Source: Termitomyces sp. T153
Taxonomy: Eukaryota > Basidiomycota > Agaricomycetes > Agaricales > Lyophyllaceae
DNA: 64,000 nucleotides
NCBI GenBank assembly: GCA_018296165.2
Contig: JACKQL020000008.1
Coordinates: 496,001-560,000, forward strand
Direction: 5' to 3'
Each line of letters starts with the position of its first letter. Position 1 is the first letter of the stretch. Below the pieces are notes generated by a model that was not told where the DNA came from, did not search any database, and worked only from the letters and a program-made list of their open reading frames with translations. Positions 1-11,667 of this stretch are shown one piece after another. The position numbers and the translations under genes were made by a program.

Positions 1-31
1 CCTATGTATAGCAATCCATTCAACCGTAGCG

Positions 32-1294
32 ATGCGTATAGTCACCTGGAACCTTCGCTTCGACTCTATGCCAAATAATATCACTGTACAACAATCTCTT
101 GACTCACTTCAAGATTCACTTTTGCAGCCTACATTCCTGGCTCTGACCACGGAACAGCCTTGGAGCACAAGGCGCATTCAAGTCGCAGAGAAACTCCTCA
201 GTTCTGGGATCTCACTAGCTAGCGAGTGTTTTGCATTAAAAAATATGTGGTAGTCCTATAATGTTGCTTAGGTTTCCAGGAGGCTTTGGTCAGACAAGTC
301 CAGGATCTGGCTGAGCTGTTTGGACCGGAATGGTCCTGGGTTAGTTAAAAAGAAAAATTAGTCAGAGATCCGGATTCACATATCCCATGTTTACAGATTG
401 GTGTTGGGCGTGACGATGGTGTGGCAGCTGGTGAATTCAGTCCAATTTTTTTCAAGAAGTATGCTGCTTTCTCCTGAGAAATTCGATCTGCACTCATTCC
501 CTCTCTCAGTACTAAAGTGAAGCTTCTTTCGAATGATTCATTCTGGTTATCGTAAGTAGATAGACCATCTGACCACTCCTTTGAATAACCTAATTTTCAG
601 GAATACTCCCTTTGAGCCCTCCATATTTCCTGGTGCAGGTTCAATCCGTATCTGCACTGCTGCACATTTCTCCACCATATCTAGTACCGGTGAAGAAAAG
701 AAGTTCACACTGCTCAACACTCACCTGGATGATCAATCGGACGCTCAACGAAGGCTTGGTGCATCCATGCTTCTGACTAGAGCTCGCTTTGAGGCTGCAA
801 ACACAAGTAATCCAGTCTTCATCACAGGTGATTTCAATAGGTATCATTTACGCGTGGTGAATTCTTTGCATTAACTCATAGTAAACCACAGCGCTGCTAT
901 GGGCTCAGACTCCGGGGCATATAATATCATCACTGGTGTTTTACCCCCAGTTGCGATTAACGCTACATTCGCGGCCAAATATCGCGTCGATGATGACCAG
1001 CTTCCCGGCTTCACTATGCTCGATCTACGTGGACAGGCGCCACGACGCAGCGTATCAACAAATTTTGCGACATTCACTGGGTTTACAGCTCCAAATGATA
1101 CAGGTCAATGGACAAGGATCGACTTCATCTTTGGCGGAAGCAACGGCGAATGGCAGGTTCACACAGTCTTCTTCTGAAACTGGTACTGATGGAGAGTTAG
1201 GACGGCGCAGGGCTATAATACAGGGACATCCCTCTCTGACACTGGACTCCTTGCAAGTGATCATCGCCCAAGCTTTGCTGATATTTTCATTTAA
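32..1294 (+). CDS. Endonuclease/exonuclease/phosphatase (EEP) family protein
   Basis: Spliced gene of several short exons. The start ATG at 32 opens with MRIVTWNLRFDS, the N-terminal strand and Asn of the EEP (DNase I-like) fold. Later exons give FQEAL, with the metal-binding Glu (about 275-340), NTHLDD (about 716), TGDFN (about 825) and a terminal SDHRPSFADIFI before TAA at 1292-1294. Together these are the classical EEP metal and catalytic motifs, so the enzyme should be active on a phosphodiester or phosphomonoester bond. Fungal relatives are annotated as endonuclease/exonuclease/phosphatase or sphingomyelinase-like proteins; the substrate cannot be read here. The two middle exon borders were not fixed with certainty. 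The gene converges on the aminopeptidase gene, with only 41 bp between the two stop codons. Confidence 0.85.
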
Positions 1295-1335
1295 GCAATC
1301 AATTGTAATGAGCGCCCTTTTCTATGTAGTCTTGT

Positions 1336-4159
1336 TTAAAGAGGAGATGTTTCCCTTTCCAGCCATTTCAAAGCCCTTTCATCATTCTTAAGAAGTGGCG
1401 ATACTTTCTCCCATGTCTGGGCGTGGTAGGCATCCAACCACTTCCGTTCATCCACAGTAAGCAAGCTCATATCAATGAGCTTCTTAGAAATGGGGCACCT
1501 GAAGAATTCCGTGTAAAGACGTTGAACGCAGAATACTTTATATGAATACTGACATAGTGACCACCTCGAAGCCTAGATAACCCTTGTCCCCGAAGTTGCT
1601 GAGTGTTTTGGCATCACGCACAAGTACGATACTCTCTATACGGATGCCAAAGCGGCCATCGGCATAATAGCCCGGCTCGTTAGAGACGGTCATGCCTGCT
1701 TTGAGAGGCGTGCTGTTGTACGCTGCAGATACCGTGAGCCATTCCTCGCGATCACCATGTTGGAATTTTTACCTATCCGTACACCGAGACCATGCGGGCC
1801 TTCGTGGACGTTGAGGTAGTGACCTACACCATGGCCAGTGCCGTGACTGGATAATCGTTAACACCCAGTTATGGCATACAATCTGGCATACCGATAGTCT
1901 GTGATGATCATCATTCACGTGTACGAAACCAAGGATCAATAGAAGCATACCAAATCCATCCTTCCACAGTGCTCTGCGGGCCCACGAATCACTGATAGGG
2001 GATCAGACAATACCCCGGAACATAAGACGGGAACTACATTATATAGCCTGATACAAGTCACTGAAGATGTTCATCGAAGAAATGGAATGACCGACCTGTG
2101 GTTCCTGCGAGGAATATCGCAGTATCGATTGCGATGTGCCCCTGAAGGACCCGAGTAAATGCTCGCGTTTCTTCCTCTGTCGGAGTACCAAAATGCCAGG
2201 TTCTCGTCACATCCGTGGTACCGTCGAAGAATTGGGCTACAGAGAGCATGAGTCTTCTATAGTGAATAAACTATGGGGCTGCTTGCCTCCAGAATCACAG
2301 AGGTATATCTAGTCTAGTGGCTCAGATTACAGAATAGTAGTTGAGATGAGAATTTATACCTGATCTTTCTTGATGATTGCACAGTCCGCTGGGTCTGGTT
2401 TGTAATGAATAATAGCTGAGAACGTGCCAAAGATATGAGATCGAGAGAACGAAAGTCTTGGTGTAACCCTACCTGCGTTTGATCCACTTGATGAGATTGT
2501 ATCAAACGAGAGACCACGGAACAGGCTCAATTCACTACAGACAAACTGTCAGGTCCTCGTTTAGATTCAGAACTAGTGACACTCACGATCTAAATGCCTC
2601 TAATTTATCTGCACCTTGGCTCTCACTGATTTCGGCGCCATTGTTGAGCTCCTCCTCAAGCCAAGCAAAGTACCGCGCCAATGCAGCGCCATCGCGGACA
2701 TGTGACTGGCGGAAGCCTTCCAACTCAGTAGCATTTTTTATGGCTTTCAACTCGGCGATAGGGGAGGGTGCAATCACATATTTATCCTGATCAAGTCACA
2801 ATGAGGGTCTTGGAACGTCCAAGTCTCGCTAATATTCACCTTACCCAAAGCCTGCGCGACTGCAAGACTGGCATTTTCACCAATGAGAATTTTCTACGAT
2901 TTGTTAGCATGACCGCTGGTCTGATAGTCAGAACACATACTGCTTCCTCATCAAGCGTCAGGACGGATGGAAGCTCCTGGAGATAGCCGAAGAATGTGTC
3001 ATATGGTCGAATCTTGATATCATCCCCGAGGTGTTTGAGAGCATCATCACTGAGCTGAGTTTTCTCGACAAACAGGTTAACCGAGTGAGCTGTGATAACA
3101 GCGTAAGCAAAGAACACTGCACTCGAACGTTAGTCTCGTCCAATCATCTTACAACATCAAATCGCGTTAGCCCACCAGGGTTATACTCGATATCGGAGCC
3201 ACGGAGATTGAACAACCAGGCGATTTCGTCGAGCATGTTAACAACGAAGGCTTGATGTTTCTTCTTTGCCAATTCCTCTCTGAGGGTCCTGATTTTGTGA
3301 CCGAGTGATTGGCCAGCGTACTTCTCGTCGAGGTGGATAATTGGATTGCGAGGCCGGGCAGGACGTTCGCTCCAGACGAGGTCAACAAGATTCTTGTCGA
3401 TGGGAACCAATGTGGAATTTTTGGGTTCCAGAGCCTTTATAATGGTCTCGGCGTTTGCTGTGGTAGGCATTATAGAAAGGAAATTGGAAAAATGATGTAT
3501 CTTCCTCACATGCGGATATGAGCTTAGGGTCAATGCCTATCCGCGTTGAAGATTGGAGATTCTGGCAGATGCATGAGTCACTAGACCGACAAACATCAAG
3601 ATATGTACCACCTACCTTCGAAAGAAACTCCTGCCAGGTAGGAACATCTGTGTCCAATCAGCAAAACAGTGAGTCATGGATACGATGGCCAATTGACTGA
3701 CCTGGTAGACCTTGCTTCATCAACGTCCAATTTCTGCGCATCTTACGATGAGCAACCATGCAGAAAGTACCATACGACTAACCGATCCATTTCCTTCGCC
3801 GCCTGCAGGAAGTAGCGGCCATCTGTGAACATGAAAGCTTCCTTCGGCGTGATGACAGCACATCCTTCACCCCAGCATATAAATGCGAGTCGCGAGTGAG
3901 AACGGTATAAAGAAACTTACCAGCGGAGCCGCTGAATCCAGAGATGAATGCTCGCCTCTTATCGCAATCCGCGAGGTATTCGCTAGAATCTATGAGGACC
4001 TCGTCAATTCCAGATATCATGCAGCCCTAACAGGCCATATTCACGTTGATCTTCGCTGGAAACTACATATGCTTGGACGTTATGCTCCTTCTGAGCCATC
4101 AGCTGGCGTAGCGCAACTATCCGCTCCGCTGTGTCGACTGTTCCACTCGCTGCCGTCAT
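1336..4159 (-). CDS. AMPP: Xaa-Pro aminopeptidase P (peptidase M24B)
   Basis: Multi-exon minus-strand gene for a dinuclear-metal peptidase that removes the N-terminal residue from peptides with proline second. The chosen start (4157-4159) gives [20 protein letters not shown], followed by the creatinase-like N-domain (YVVSSEDQ, then [20 protein letters not shown] and [15 protein letters not shown] near 3780-3850). The catalytic domain is complete: [14 protein letters not shown] (about 2180-2225) holds the two metal Asp, [19 protein letters not shown] (about 1790-1850) the metal His and catalytic His, and [17 protein letters not shown] (about 1630-1680) the two metal Glu. The gene ends WLEREETSPL-like, at TAA 1336-1338. 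Introns are about 50 nt. The same frame is open upstream to an ATG at 4252 that would add an Arg/Ser/Tyr-rich leader, so a mitochondrial isoform is possible. Confidence 0.93.
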
Positions 4160-4760
4160 CGTTGTCAAGCTTGATTTGCTCTGGTATATGTAAGATGGAC
4201 GAGAAGAGAAGAAGTATCGATACCGCGGACAACACACATGACGGAATAACATGAACCGGTCCGCCACCGGAGAGCACCGGGGCACAAAAATTTATTCTCG
4301 TAGAATGTGTCAAAAAATCCGACAAGCTCAATTACATGTTCAATCGAGACCAGTCATTTGAACGTGCGGAGTCGTCGAAAGATGCTAAGTACTAATACCA
4401 GTTTCCGTCGAAAGTACGCAAATCACAATCGTTATGCACGTGAACTCGCGGGTGAAAATACAAAAACGATTGAAAGTGAGCAAGATCCCACAGCTAGTCA
4501 TTATCGTCTCTTTCCGTGATTTTGATTCTCATAGTGTTCCACTTTCGAGCTTGTAAAAGTAGCACACTTACCATCCAGGGATTTCGAATATGTATAGATG
4601 ACAGAGATTAGGAATTCCTTGGCCGGAGTCGATGCTAGTAGATGCGCATGGTGGTCGCAAAATTTAGAACGGGTGGTATAACTGATTCATTCTTGCGTAG
4701 AAAGTGTTGCCTGTCTGAGGAGAGAGAACCTGAGGCATTTCGTATACATTGCTTATCAGT
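4160..4760. other. Intergenic region with possible alternative 5' extension of AMPP
   Basis: About 600 bp between the aminopeptidase start and the tRNA. The first ~95 bp stay open in the aminopeptidase frame up to an upstream ATG at 4250-4252. The rest shows no convincing gene; short open frames here lack family features. Confidence 0.6.
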
Positions 4761-4843
4761 GGTTCAATGGTCTAGTGGTTATGATTTCTGTCTCACAGTC
4801 TATTGGACACAGAAGGTCTCCAGTTCGATCCTGGATTGAACCA
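4761..4843 (+). tRNA. tRNA-Val (CAC) with a 10-nt intron
   Basis: Folds as a complete tRNA. The acceptor stem GGTTCAA pairs with TTGAACC, discriminator A. The D-arm is GTCT-AGTGGTTA-TGAT. The anticodon stem TCTGT pairs with ACAGA, and the T-arm is TCCAG-TTCGATC-CTGGA. The loop reads CT-CAC-A, then 10 intron bases (4798-4807, GTCTATTGGA) at the canonical position after base 37, then C. Removing them gives a 73-nt body. Anticodon CAC reads the valine codon GUG. The internal A-box and B-box promoter elements are present. Confidence 0.88.
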
Positions 4844-4844
4844 A

Positions 4845-4849
4845 TTTTT
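4845..4849 (+). terminator. RNA polymerase III T-run terminator
   Basis: A run of five T directly after the tRNA 3' end, as expected for Pol III termination. Confidence 0.7.
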
Positions 4850-5088
4850 GCTTCTTTAGACTTACCGTCTAATTTTGACTACTCAGGTTCAGCTTACCAC
4901 ATATGATTGGTTATCATATCAAATTGTTGAATATAGGGTTTCGCTCTCATCTTGAGAACAGTATGCTTCATACGACAACTAAGGAAGTCTAACTAATTAA
5001 CCGCAAGTCATATTATAAGTCCATCTCTGCGGGATGTGGGTATCTATGATCGTAAGAACACCAATGGTCATGATCACAGCCGCGATCA

Positions 5089-6713
5089 TCATGGCAACGC
5101 TATTCGGGCATCCGTCGACGCCGAACGACTTGGAATGGGGGAGTGGCTCTGGCTACGAGACCCGCTCTGCCTGCCATTACCATTAAGCTGCTGCTTGGAG
5201 TCATTTTTCTTTAATCGTGTCCGTTCATCAGCATTCTCATCATACTCCTCATCCGACTCTTCCTCCCTTAACTGCTCCAGTCCTACGGCTTCTGACGTAT
5301 CTTCGTGTTCACCGAACGCATTGAAAAGCGTCGCTGATTGATTGCGGTAATGTGAGCCGCGATGAGAATGGCTCCGTGGGAGAGGCGGTGGACCCACACG
5401 TGTATCACCGTTCCATCCATCGAGCGACAAGCGGCCTTGCAAGCTTAGCCGGGGATTCATAAGGCCACCTTCGAGCGTCGAGTGCTCTCCAAGAGCCGGT
5501 TCTGTCGCTCGTGACAAGTTAAGTATGTGTACACCAAGGAATATGACAGCGAATCCACAGAGAAGGGACACTGTATTCGTGGCGCCGGTAGTATTAAAGC
5601 CTTGGAACAGGATGAGAGAGGCGGTGATGGTGGCTGATGTGAAGCCGACAAAGTACATCGGATTGACACTGGATTGAAATCAGTAATGAGGTCGCCGCCG
5701 TCTGAAAGACTTACACATTTGTGGAGAAAATGTCAAGTGCCTTGTTGAAGTAGTTCATCTGCACAAGAATGCATAGCACTACGAATATTCCCAACACATA
5801 TGTACTCAAGTGTGTGAACTGGTTTTTGCCGCCAAAGGTAAGCTTAACCGCAACACCAAAGCCTTTGATGGCCATAACGGACACCGAGCCAACGAGAGAA
5901 CAGATGGAGATGTAGATAAGTGGATTTGACCGGCCGTATCTGGGTGCGACAGCGTATATCATGATGAGAGTAAACACAAGAACCGTTAGACAATACAATA
6001 GAAAACCTGCATTGAATATTCCCGGTTCAGTAAAGCAAAGAGTGCAGAAGATGGCAACGCACCTGGTCGCAAAACATAAGTCAGATACTCATCCACTGTT
6101 TGAATGTCTTTATCCTCCGGTGCATGCAGAACGATGATGAGGGAGCCAATAAAACATAATGTGCAACCTAACCGTCCAAGGTGTCCAAGTTCCTCGCTGA
6201 GGAAGAAAGAGGCGAGGACAGCGCTGGGTTCGACAGGTGAGCTGGATAGCAAGCAATACAAAAAGAGGCCGCGTACCCGATTAATACACTGAGTGCTCCG
6301 AGTGGCGTCACAAGTATTGGTGGGGCAAATGCATACGCCGCAAAATTTGCAACTGCTCCATGAGATCACCCGCTCGAATGAGACCAAAAGCCAACATACC
6401 TTCTCCAATGACCACTGAGAAAAAACGACGTCAACATTGACATCTGAAATGACAAAATCACATACTAGTTGACAATCCCGCCCACCATATTGGATTCTTC
6501 AGATACGACAGGTTGTCAGTTGCAGATTGGGCACCGTATTGTGCGTTGCGCCTCGCAGTGTCGTTTAGACCCTATAGAAAAGAACAGATGAGCTCTACCA
6601 ACAAGTGTACCGGACATATTAGCAACAACCTTTTTGGTGATAATGAAGCTTGTGCCGATTAAGACCGATCCAGATACTGCAAGGGCAATACCGATGTATT
6701 TATCATCGACCAT
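5089..6713 (-). CDS. NIPA-type magnesium transporter (DUF803)
   Basis: Spliced minus-strand gene. The start at 6711-6713 gives [20 protein letters not shown], the typical first membrane helix of NIPA/DUF803 proteins. Next come [53 protein letters not shown] and [20 protein letters not shown]. Further helices lie in the 5711-5998 and 5510-5660 exons (for example [20 protein letters not shown]), giving about nine membrane segments as usual in the family. After the last helix comes a long hydrophilic tail (about 130 residues, rich in Ser, Arg, Asp and Glu) ending at 5089. Family members move Mg2+ across plasma or endosomal membranes; the tail is probably cytosolic and regulatory (inference). Confidence 0.9.
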
Positions 6714-7205
6714 GGAGAGACAATTATACAAAGAAGGTGGCCTTGAGGCCCAAAAAATGTTTTGAAAGTTGGGAAACCAGACGAGCAAATCACTGCTTAA
6801 CGGAGGCGACTTTCGTGGCATAAATTGTCCCACGTGCCAGTTGTCACGTTTGTGTGAACAGTGCCTTTTCCAATTTCAAACTTTCCAATCTTCAACTTGT
6901 TCATGCTGAAACTCCAAGAAATGAACGATCAAGATTGTGGGTGCTTAACTATGGTAATATGATTATTTAGATAAGGACAGGGTATATGCAAAGACGGACC
7001 CCTAGTGGAGGTATGTTGGTGTCGAGTCCAAGAAATCAAGAGTAAAGATACTAATGAGTACAATTAGATAACAAGAGAGTGCTGGTGGGATAGCAAGGCA
7101 CAGAGGGAGGTAGGGCCATGGATCAAACAATTTTGAGTTGCAATTATGAAGGTCGGTATCCGGTCGTTGGTCTTGAGAAGTTGAGGGGTTTTTTCTCGTC
7201 TCAAA
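6714..7205. other. Intergenic region
   Basis: About 490 bp between the NIPA start and the HSP20 stop. It should hold the NIPA promoter and HSP20 3' end. No further gene was seen. Confidence 0.6.
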
Positions 7206-8447
7206 TTACTGAATAGGTATATCTTCTGCTTTTGGTGCCACAGGTACACCACACGGAACATTGATGTGTAGGATGCCATTCTCTATTGACGCCTCAACGT
7301 CTTCACGCTAGGAAAGAACAGGAACAAAAAAGAAGAGACGATTAAAACCTCAGACTCAAATAGACGCGCCAGGAAAAAGCGCACGTTGGTTTCGGCGGGA
7401 ACAGCAAACGTCCTTGCGAACTCGCCAAACCTCCGCTCTCTTGTAGTAGTAAGCTCTAGCATCATCCCGTCTGCGAACTCTGCCGCAGACAGCGGTGGGA
7501 ACACTGGCCGCGAGACACCAGACACAGTGATCTGCTTAACACGGTTCCAGGAGCACGTCGAGAGCGTCACTCTTACGTCGGCTTTGCTTACGCCTGGAAC
7601 TTCGAGCATGACTCTAAGTTTCTTAGTCTCTGGATCGTACCAAGAGTCCGAGCGGAGCATCCACTTGCGGCGCGGCTCACGGTTCCCTCTGTCTCTTGAA
7701 GGTGGAATAAGCGTAGTATCGACCGGCGATCTGTCCAAAAACACATTAGCGCTTGAAAAATTATCGAAGAACGACGTGCTCAATTGCTGAACCATAACCA
7801 GCGATACGACTGGTCGTGCTGGCCGGTGAAGGTATAACCGGCGATGGTACTGCCGTCATTGGGACAACGGGAGAGTGCATTCCGGAAGAAGGTATTGACG
7901 AAGATCCCGGCGCTGATGGCTGCACACTTGAAAATCTGGTCATAGGCTGCTGGCGGGACGGTGGCGCTGAACTCATCGCACTAGGTGGGCGCCTGTCATA
8001 TGGATGCGCCTGCTGCTGTTGAATAACGTGTGAAGAGCGCGTCTGTCTAGTGGGGCCGACTGTTGAGGTGGACGCCACGCTCGATCGCGTCTCGTGGGCG
8101 CGATGCTCAATTCGCCTTAAGCTCTCACGGCGTCCCTCATAATCATGCCTCTGAGGGACATGATGGAGGCGAATTGGAGTGTCATCAAAGGCTGAGAGAG
8201 GTTGAGAGGGCGTGACGCGCGACGACGGTTGATCTTCAAGCTGCGGTGTTGGATTTTGCTGTGGGGTGAGTGATGGCGGGGATGGTTGATCAGGCGAGTT
8301 TGAGTGTTGCTGAATATGTTGCTGTTGCTGCTGTTGGGCTTGAGCTTGAGGTTGTTCATTCTCCGTTGTAATCCAAGTAGAAAAAGTGAGCGGGGCAGTC
8401 GAATCGGAAAGTTCTTCTCCAGAGTACTGGCCATATGGATACGACAT
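7206..8447 (-). CDS. HSP20 (alpha-crystallin domain) protein with long disordered N-terminus
   Basis: The C-terminal part is a small heat-shock domain: WMLRSDSWYDPETKKLRVML, EVPGVSKADVRVTLS, ITVSGVSRP, then an intron near 7310-7385 and NREDVEASIENGILHINVP, ending at TAA 7206-7208. Upstream in another frame is a Gln/Pro/Ser-rich segment (start taken at 8447, MSYPYGQYSGEEL; includes a Q7 run). A 64-nt intron (7787-7850, GTACCA...TTCAG) would join the two exactly in phase, giving one protein of about 350 residues. The alternative is a separate short HSP20 starting at 7795, with the Q-rich frame ending at 7761. I favour the fused model because the two frames would otherwise overlap. Expected role: ATP-independent holdase chaperone. 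Confidence 0.7.
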
Positions 8448-8764
8448 AAGGAAACGCCACTGAGCATTGTTCATTATGGTTTCATTTATAGGGCGGGTCG
8501 ACGAGTCATCGGCGCTTCCGAATTTGTCGAACAATAGTCCAGGAGGCAGGGAGGACCCCGAAAATGGCAGTTCAATGGGGTCCCTGCATAGCATTCGTCG
8601 GGATTCGTCGGTCCATGTGACCTTTTCGCCCGCCGTACAGAGAAATCGGTGTATTCTCACCTCACCAAGCTACTATGGACATAGTCTATATACTCTATCA
8701 AAATTATATGGTACAGTACTGTCTTTTCCTTTTCATTCATAAAATCTCAAGAAGTTCGCACAAA

Positions 8765-10058
8765 TCACCTCGAGTTCGACGAACCAGCTCTTTCCGAGTC
8801 AATAGTTCCATTGATGGCGGTAGACGCCTGCGATGTTGGAGCAATGCTGCTTGTACGGCTGCGCGGCACCAACCTCCCCGTCTCTGCGACCCTCGCGCCC
8901 CGCTCCACGCTGTTCCTTCGACTCCCTGACTCCGACACGCGCCAATCAGCGTCTCTTGGGACACCCGAACTTCGCCGGCTTAATGGCTCAATCGGGGAGT
9001 ATTCCCCATGTGGCATATTTAATGGGACCGTCGGGGAACCAAACGAGGAAGACAGGGAAGGCGGGGGCACGGACGGGTACGTGAGGGTACGGGGGTGGAA
9101 GGAGGTACCCGCGCCTGGATTCGAATTAAACGAGAAGGACGAGGGTGGGCTTGTGATATTCGTATTGGGGCTCGTGAAGCTTCCCGAGTTAGCGGCGGGG
9201 GAGAAAGGGAAGGGCGACTCGGATGACGACCCTGGGGAATGAGAGAGTGGTGTATTGCCCTCGGAAGTCATATTGAGCGGTCGATGGATACGCGACGATG
9301 GCCGGGGAATTGGAACAGCGTGTATTGGACGTGCTCCCGCCTGGGTCGGAACGTGCATCACTGATGTTGCAGGCGATGACCCATTTGTGAAGGACGACGA
9401 CCGTCTGTGCGTAGGTTGGGAATAGGGGTCGGCAGAGGCAAGGCCTATTAGATTATCAACGGAAATCCCCAACTGTCAAAAACCATTTGTATCAGTATTG
9501 TGGCTACAGTGAGTTGCATCATATGGGGGTGGGTAACATACACGACGCCTGTGCTCGATAAGTTCTTCCCTGTATACCTCATTAAGCCTCGTTACTCGGA
9601 TGTAATCCCTCTCTGTGTCGACAAGTTTGTTTCGAAGTTGTTCATTTTCTCTGCGCAAGGCTTCCAGCAAGGTCTCAAGATTTGGATCAGCAGCACCACT
9701 ACCGTTCATGAACGAACGGAACCCAATCCCTGTCTCCGGCGAGGCGCTCGCGCTACCGTCAGGAACGTTGCCATTCTGCGCTTGTCGTAGTGCCGTCAAT
9801 TCTCGGGCCAACCGATTCACATGAGACTCTGATTCCGCCTCGAGAGCATTCTCCAAGTCGATTTTCTCTTCACGCAACTGTCATAGACATCCCCGGAGTC
9901 AGCACAGGCCATGATTAGGCCAAAAAACAGACCTGCTCAAGCTTGCGAGACAGAACATTGATGATACGTTCCTCCTCTGCTTCATACGCATTGATGAGAT
10001 CTTCCTTACTGTTGGCACTGGTGGTCGAAAGACGGCGAATTGGCGGAGACAAAGACAT
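8765..10058 (-). CDS. CCDC6-like coiled-coil protein (DUF2046 family)
   Basis: Three visible exons. The first (10058 down to about 9935) starts MSLSPPIRRLSTT and contains AYEAEEERIINVLSRKLEQ. The second continues LREEKIDLENALEAES with SHVNRLARELTALRQ, then LEALRRENEQLRNKLVDTER and LNEVYREELIEHRRR. The third runs from LGISVDNLIGLA through about 230 Ser/Pro-rich residues to a stop at 8765. The repeating EEERI-x-N-LSRKL-x-QL-x-EK-x-DLE pattern and the VNRL heptads match the coiled coil of animal CCDC6 and its fungal relatives; the serine-rich tail is also typical. The start may lie upstream, because ATG 10058 follows a TCTCAG that could be a splice acceptor. Molecular role in fungi is not established; a scaffold is likely. 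Confidence 0.68.
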
Positions 10059-10402
10059 CTGAGACACAGAAAAAATGGAGGACGACAACGCAGAGACAAT
10101 CTGCTGTTGGATGGATGATTTCTCAAGGCCCGTTCTTTACGTGTAGTGTTATAGAACTGAAACCATCGTCTTACAGACTCCGAGAGCCGACTTCCCGGCA
10201 CTAAGCACTTCCTGCTCAAAAAGGACAATTTCTATGACTTCTGATATTCTCATCGCAGATCTGTGGAGCGATTTGTTGGAGAAATACCAAAAAATGTCGA
10301 CCTATTGGGCCGTATGATCAGCACCCCCTGATTATCAGGACAAAAATTTGTTGGATCCATCCATTATACCGCAGTTAGTGTGCAACTAAGTTTAACTAGC
10401 TT

Positions 10403-11667
10403 CTACAAAAACCCTACGGAAAGTATGTTTCTGCTTGCGAACGATGCGAAAGGCCCCTTGCGCAGAGAATCCTCTGCCTTACACCGCTGATATGGAGGGA
10501 ATCCTCGAAGCGCCAGACGCAAACTCCGCAGATTCTCGTAGGATTTGCCACCGAGTGTTTCAGGAAGTGCGCCCCATCGGAAAAGGTCGAGGAGTATGTC
10601 GTTCGGGATACCAAAGAAAATCATAGTCTCGTCGATGTGCAGCGAATAATTGAGAGAGACCTTTTCAAGGAGGGGCGAGGTGATCTGCGTGAATATTGAC
10701 CGCGTTAAGTCTTCAAAGAGCCGAGAACCTGGTTCCTCGCCCAGACGGAGATAACCTTCGACATAGACGGCTCGGACGTTCCTAAACAAGGAAAAATCGA
10801 CGGGAGGCGGAAATAGATTGTCTGCGGAAAATGTCAACAAGATCCAAATTGTGAAATTAATTATGAAGGACGAAACGACGTACATGTGTATATATCGGAA
10901 GGTAGAGTGAGTTGCAAGTTTTGGATAGATGGACCTACAACCTCCACAAACTGGCCTAACGAGGCAACCTTGGCTGATTCCCTCCCTAGATTGATGCGAA
11001 GAGTATGGACCGAAGGGACAGAATCGTGTCGAAGAAACCAGTCTAGTATACTGGGGGATAGCATCGCCACATCCAGGAAGGGTATATAAAATGGGCCCTT
11101 CAGGCGTAAAGGGGCCAGATCTGGTGCCGCTATCTCAATACAAGAGCGTGAAATCGACAATGCTCCAAGAGCGGGGAGGCTACAGATGTAGCGGAAGAAG
11201 TGCACAGGGGACTTGATCAACATTTGATGGATCTCCAGTTCTCGGACACCTCCGAGCTGATGAAGGACGCTCCAGAATGACAAGGGGATGTTCTCAAACG
11301 AGACGGCATGGAACCTCACATACTGGATAGCTTGCAATCGTGATACCAGGCGTAGCGGGTCTATCGGGGTGTATGCTACCTGGGGATGTACGATGTTCCG
11401 CTTTTTCGTTATGATCACGCGGGATAATGCTGGAGGGATGGTGCACCATGGTACATCTATAAGTTGCATGAAAGTGCAGATAGCTGAGCATTCCAATTCA
11501 ACCTCACGGAAGAGGAAGCGTCGTGCGGAAACAAGAAATATGGACGATGACAGGCTGCAAGATATCAAAGCCTGGCAGTCGCCTTGAAGGTGACCCATGG
11601 TCTGGTCGATTATTTCAATAGGCAGGGCGTGTATCATTCTTTCTAGAATTGTGAGAGAGCACATCAT
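10403..11667 (-). CDS. F-box-like protein
   Basis: Two exons. The first (11667 to about 10884) opens MMCSLTILERMIHALPIEII, and the LPIEIIDQTMGHLQGD...LISCSL segment has the look of the degenerate F-box common in mushroom genomes. The remaining ~350 residues are leucine-rich with spaced hydrophobic strands (for example RELEIHQMLI, LRSLRLALRG), suggesting irregular leucine-rich repeats. A GTACGT...CGCAG intron (about 10820-10884) joins SDIYT to NLFPPPVDF in phase. Stop at 10403. F-box proteins of this kind are usually substrate adaptors of SCF ubiquitin ligases; no target can be inferred. A second possible start is the Met at 11637. Confidence 0.65.

Noticed and set aside
8811..9242. 143-residue + strand frame
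   Set aside because: Antisense shadow of the serine-rich exon of the CCDC6-like gene.
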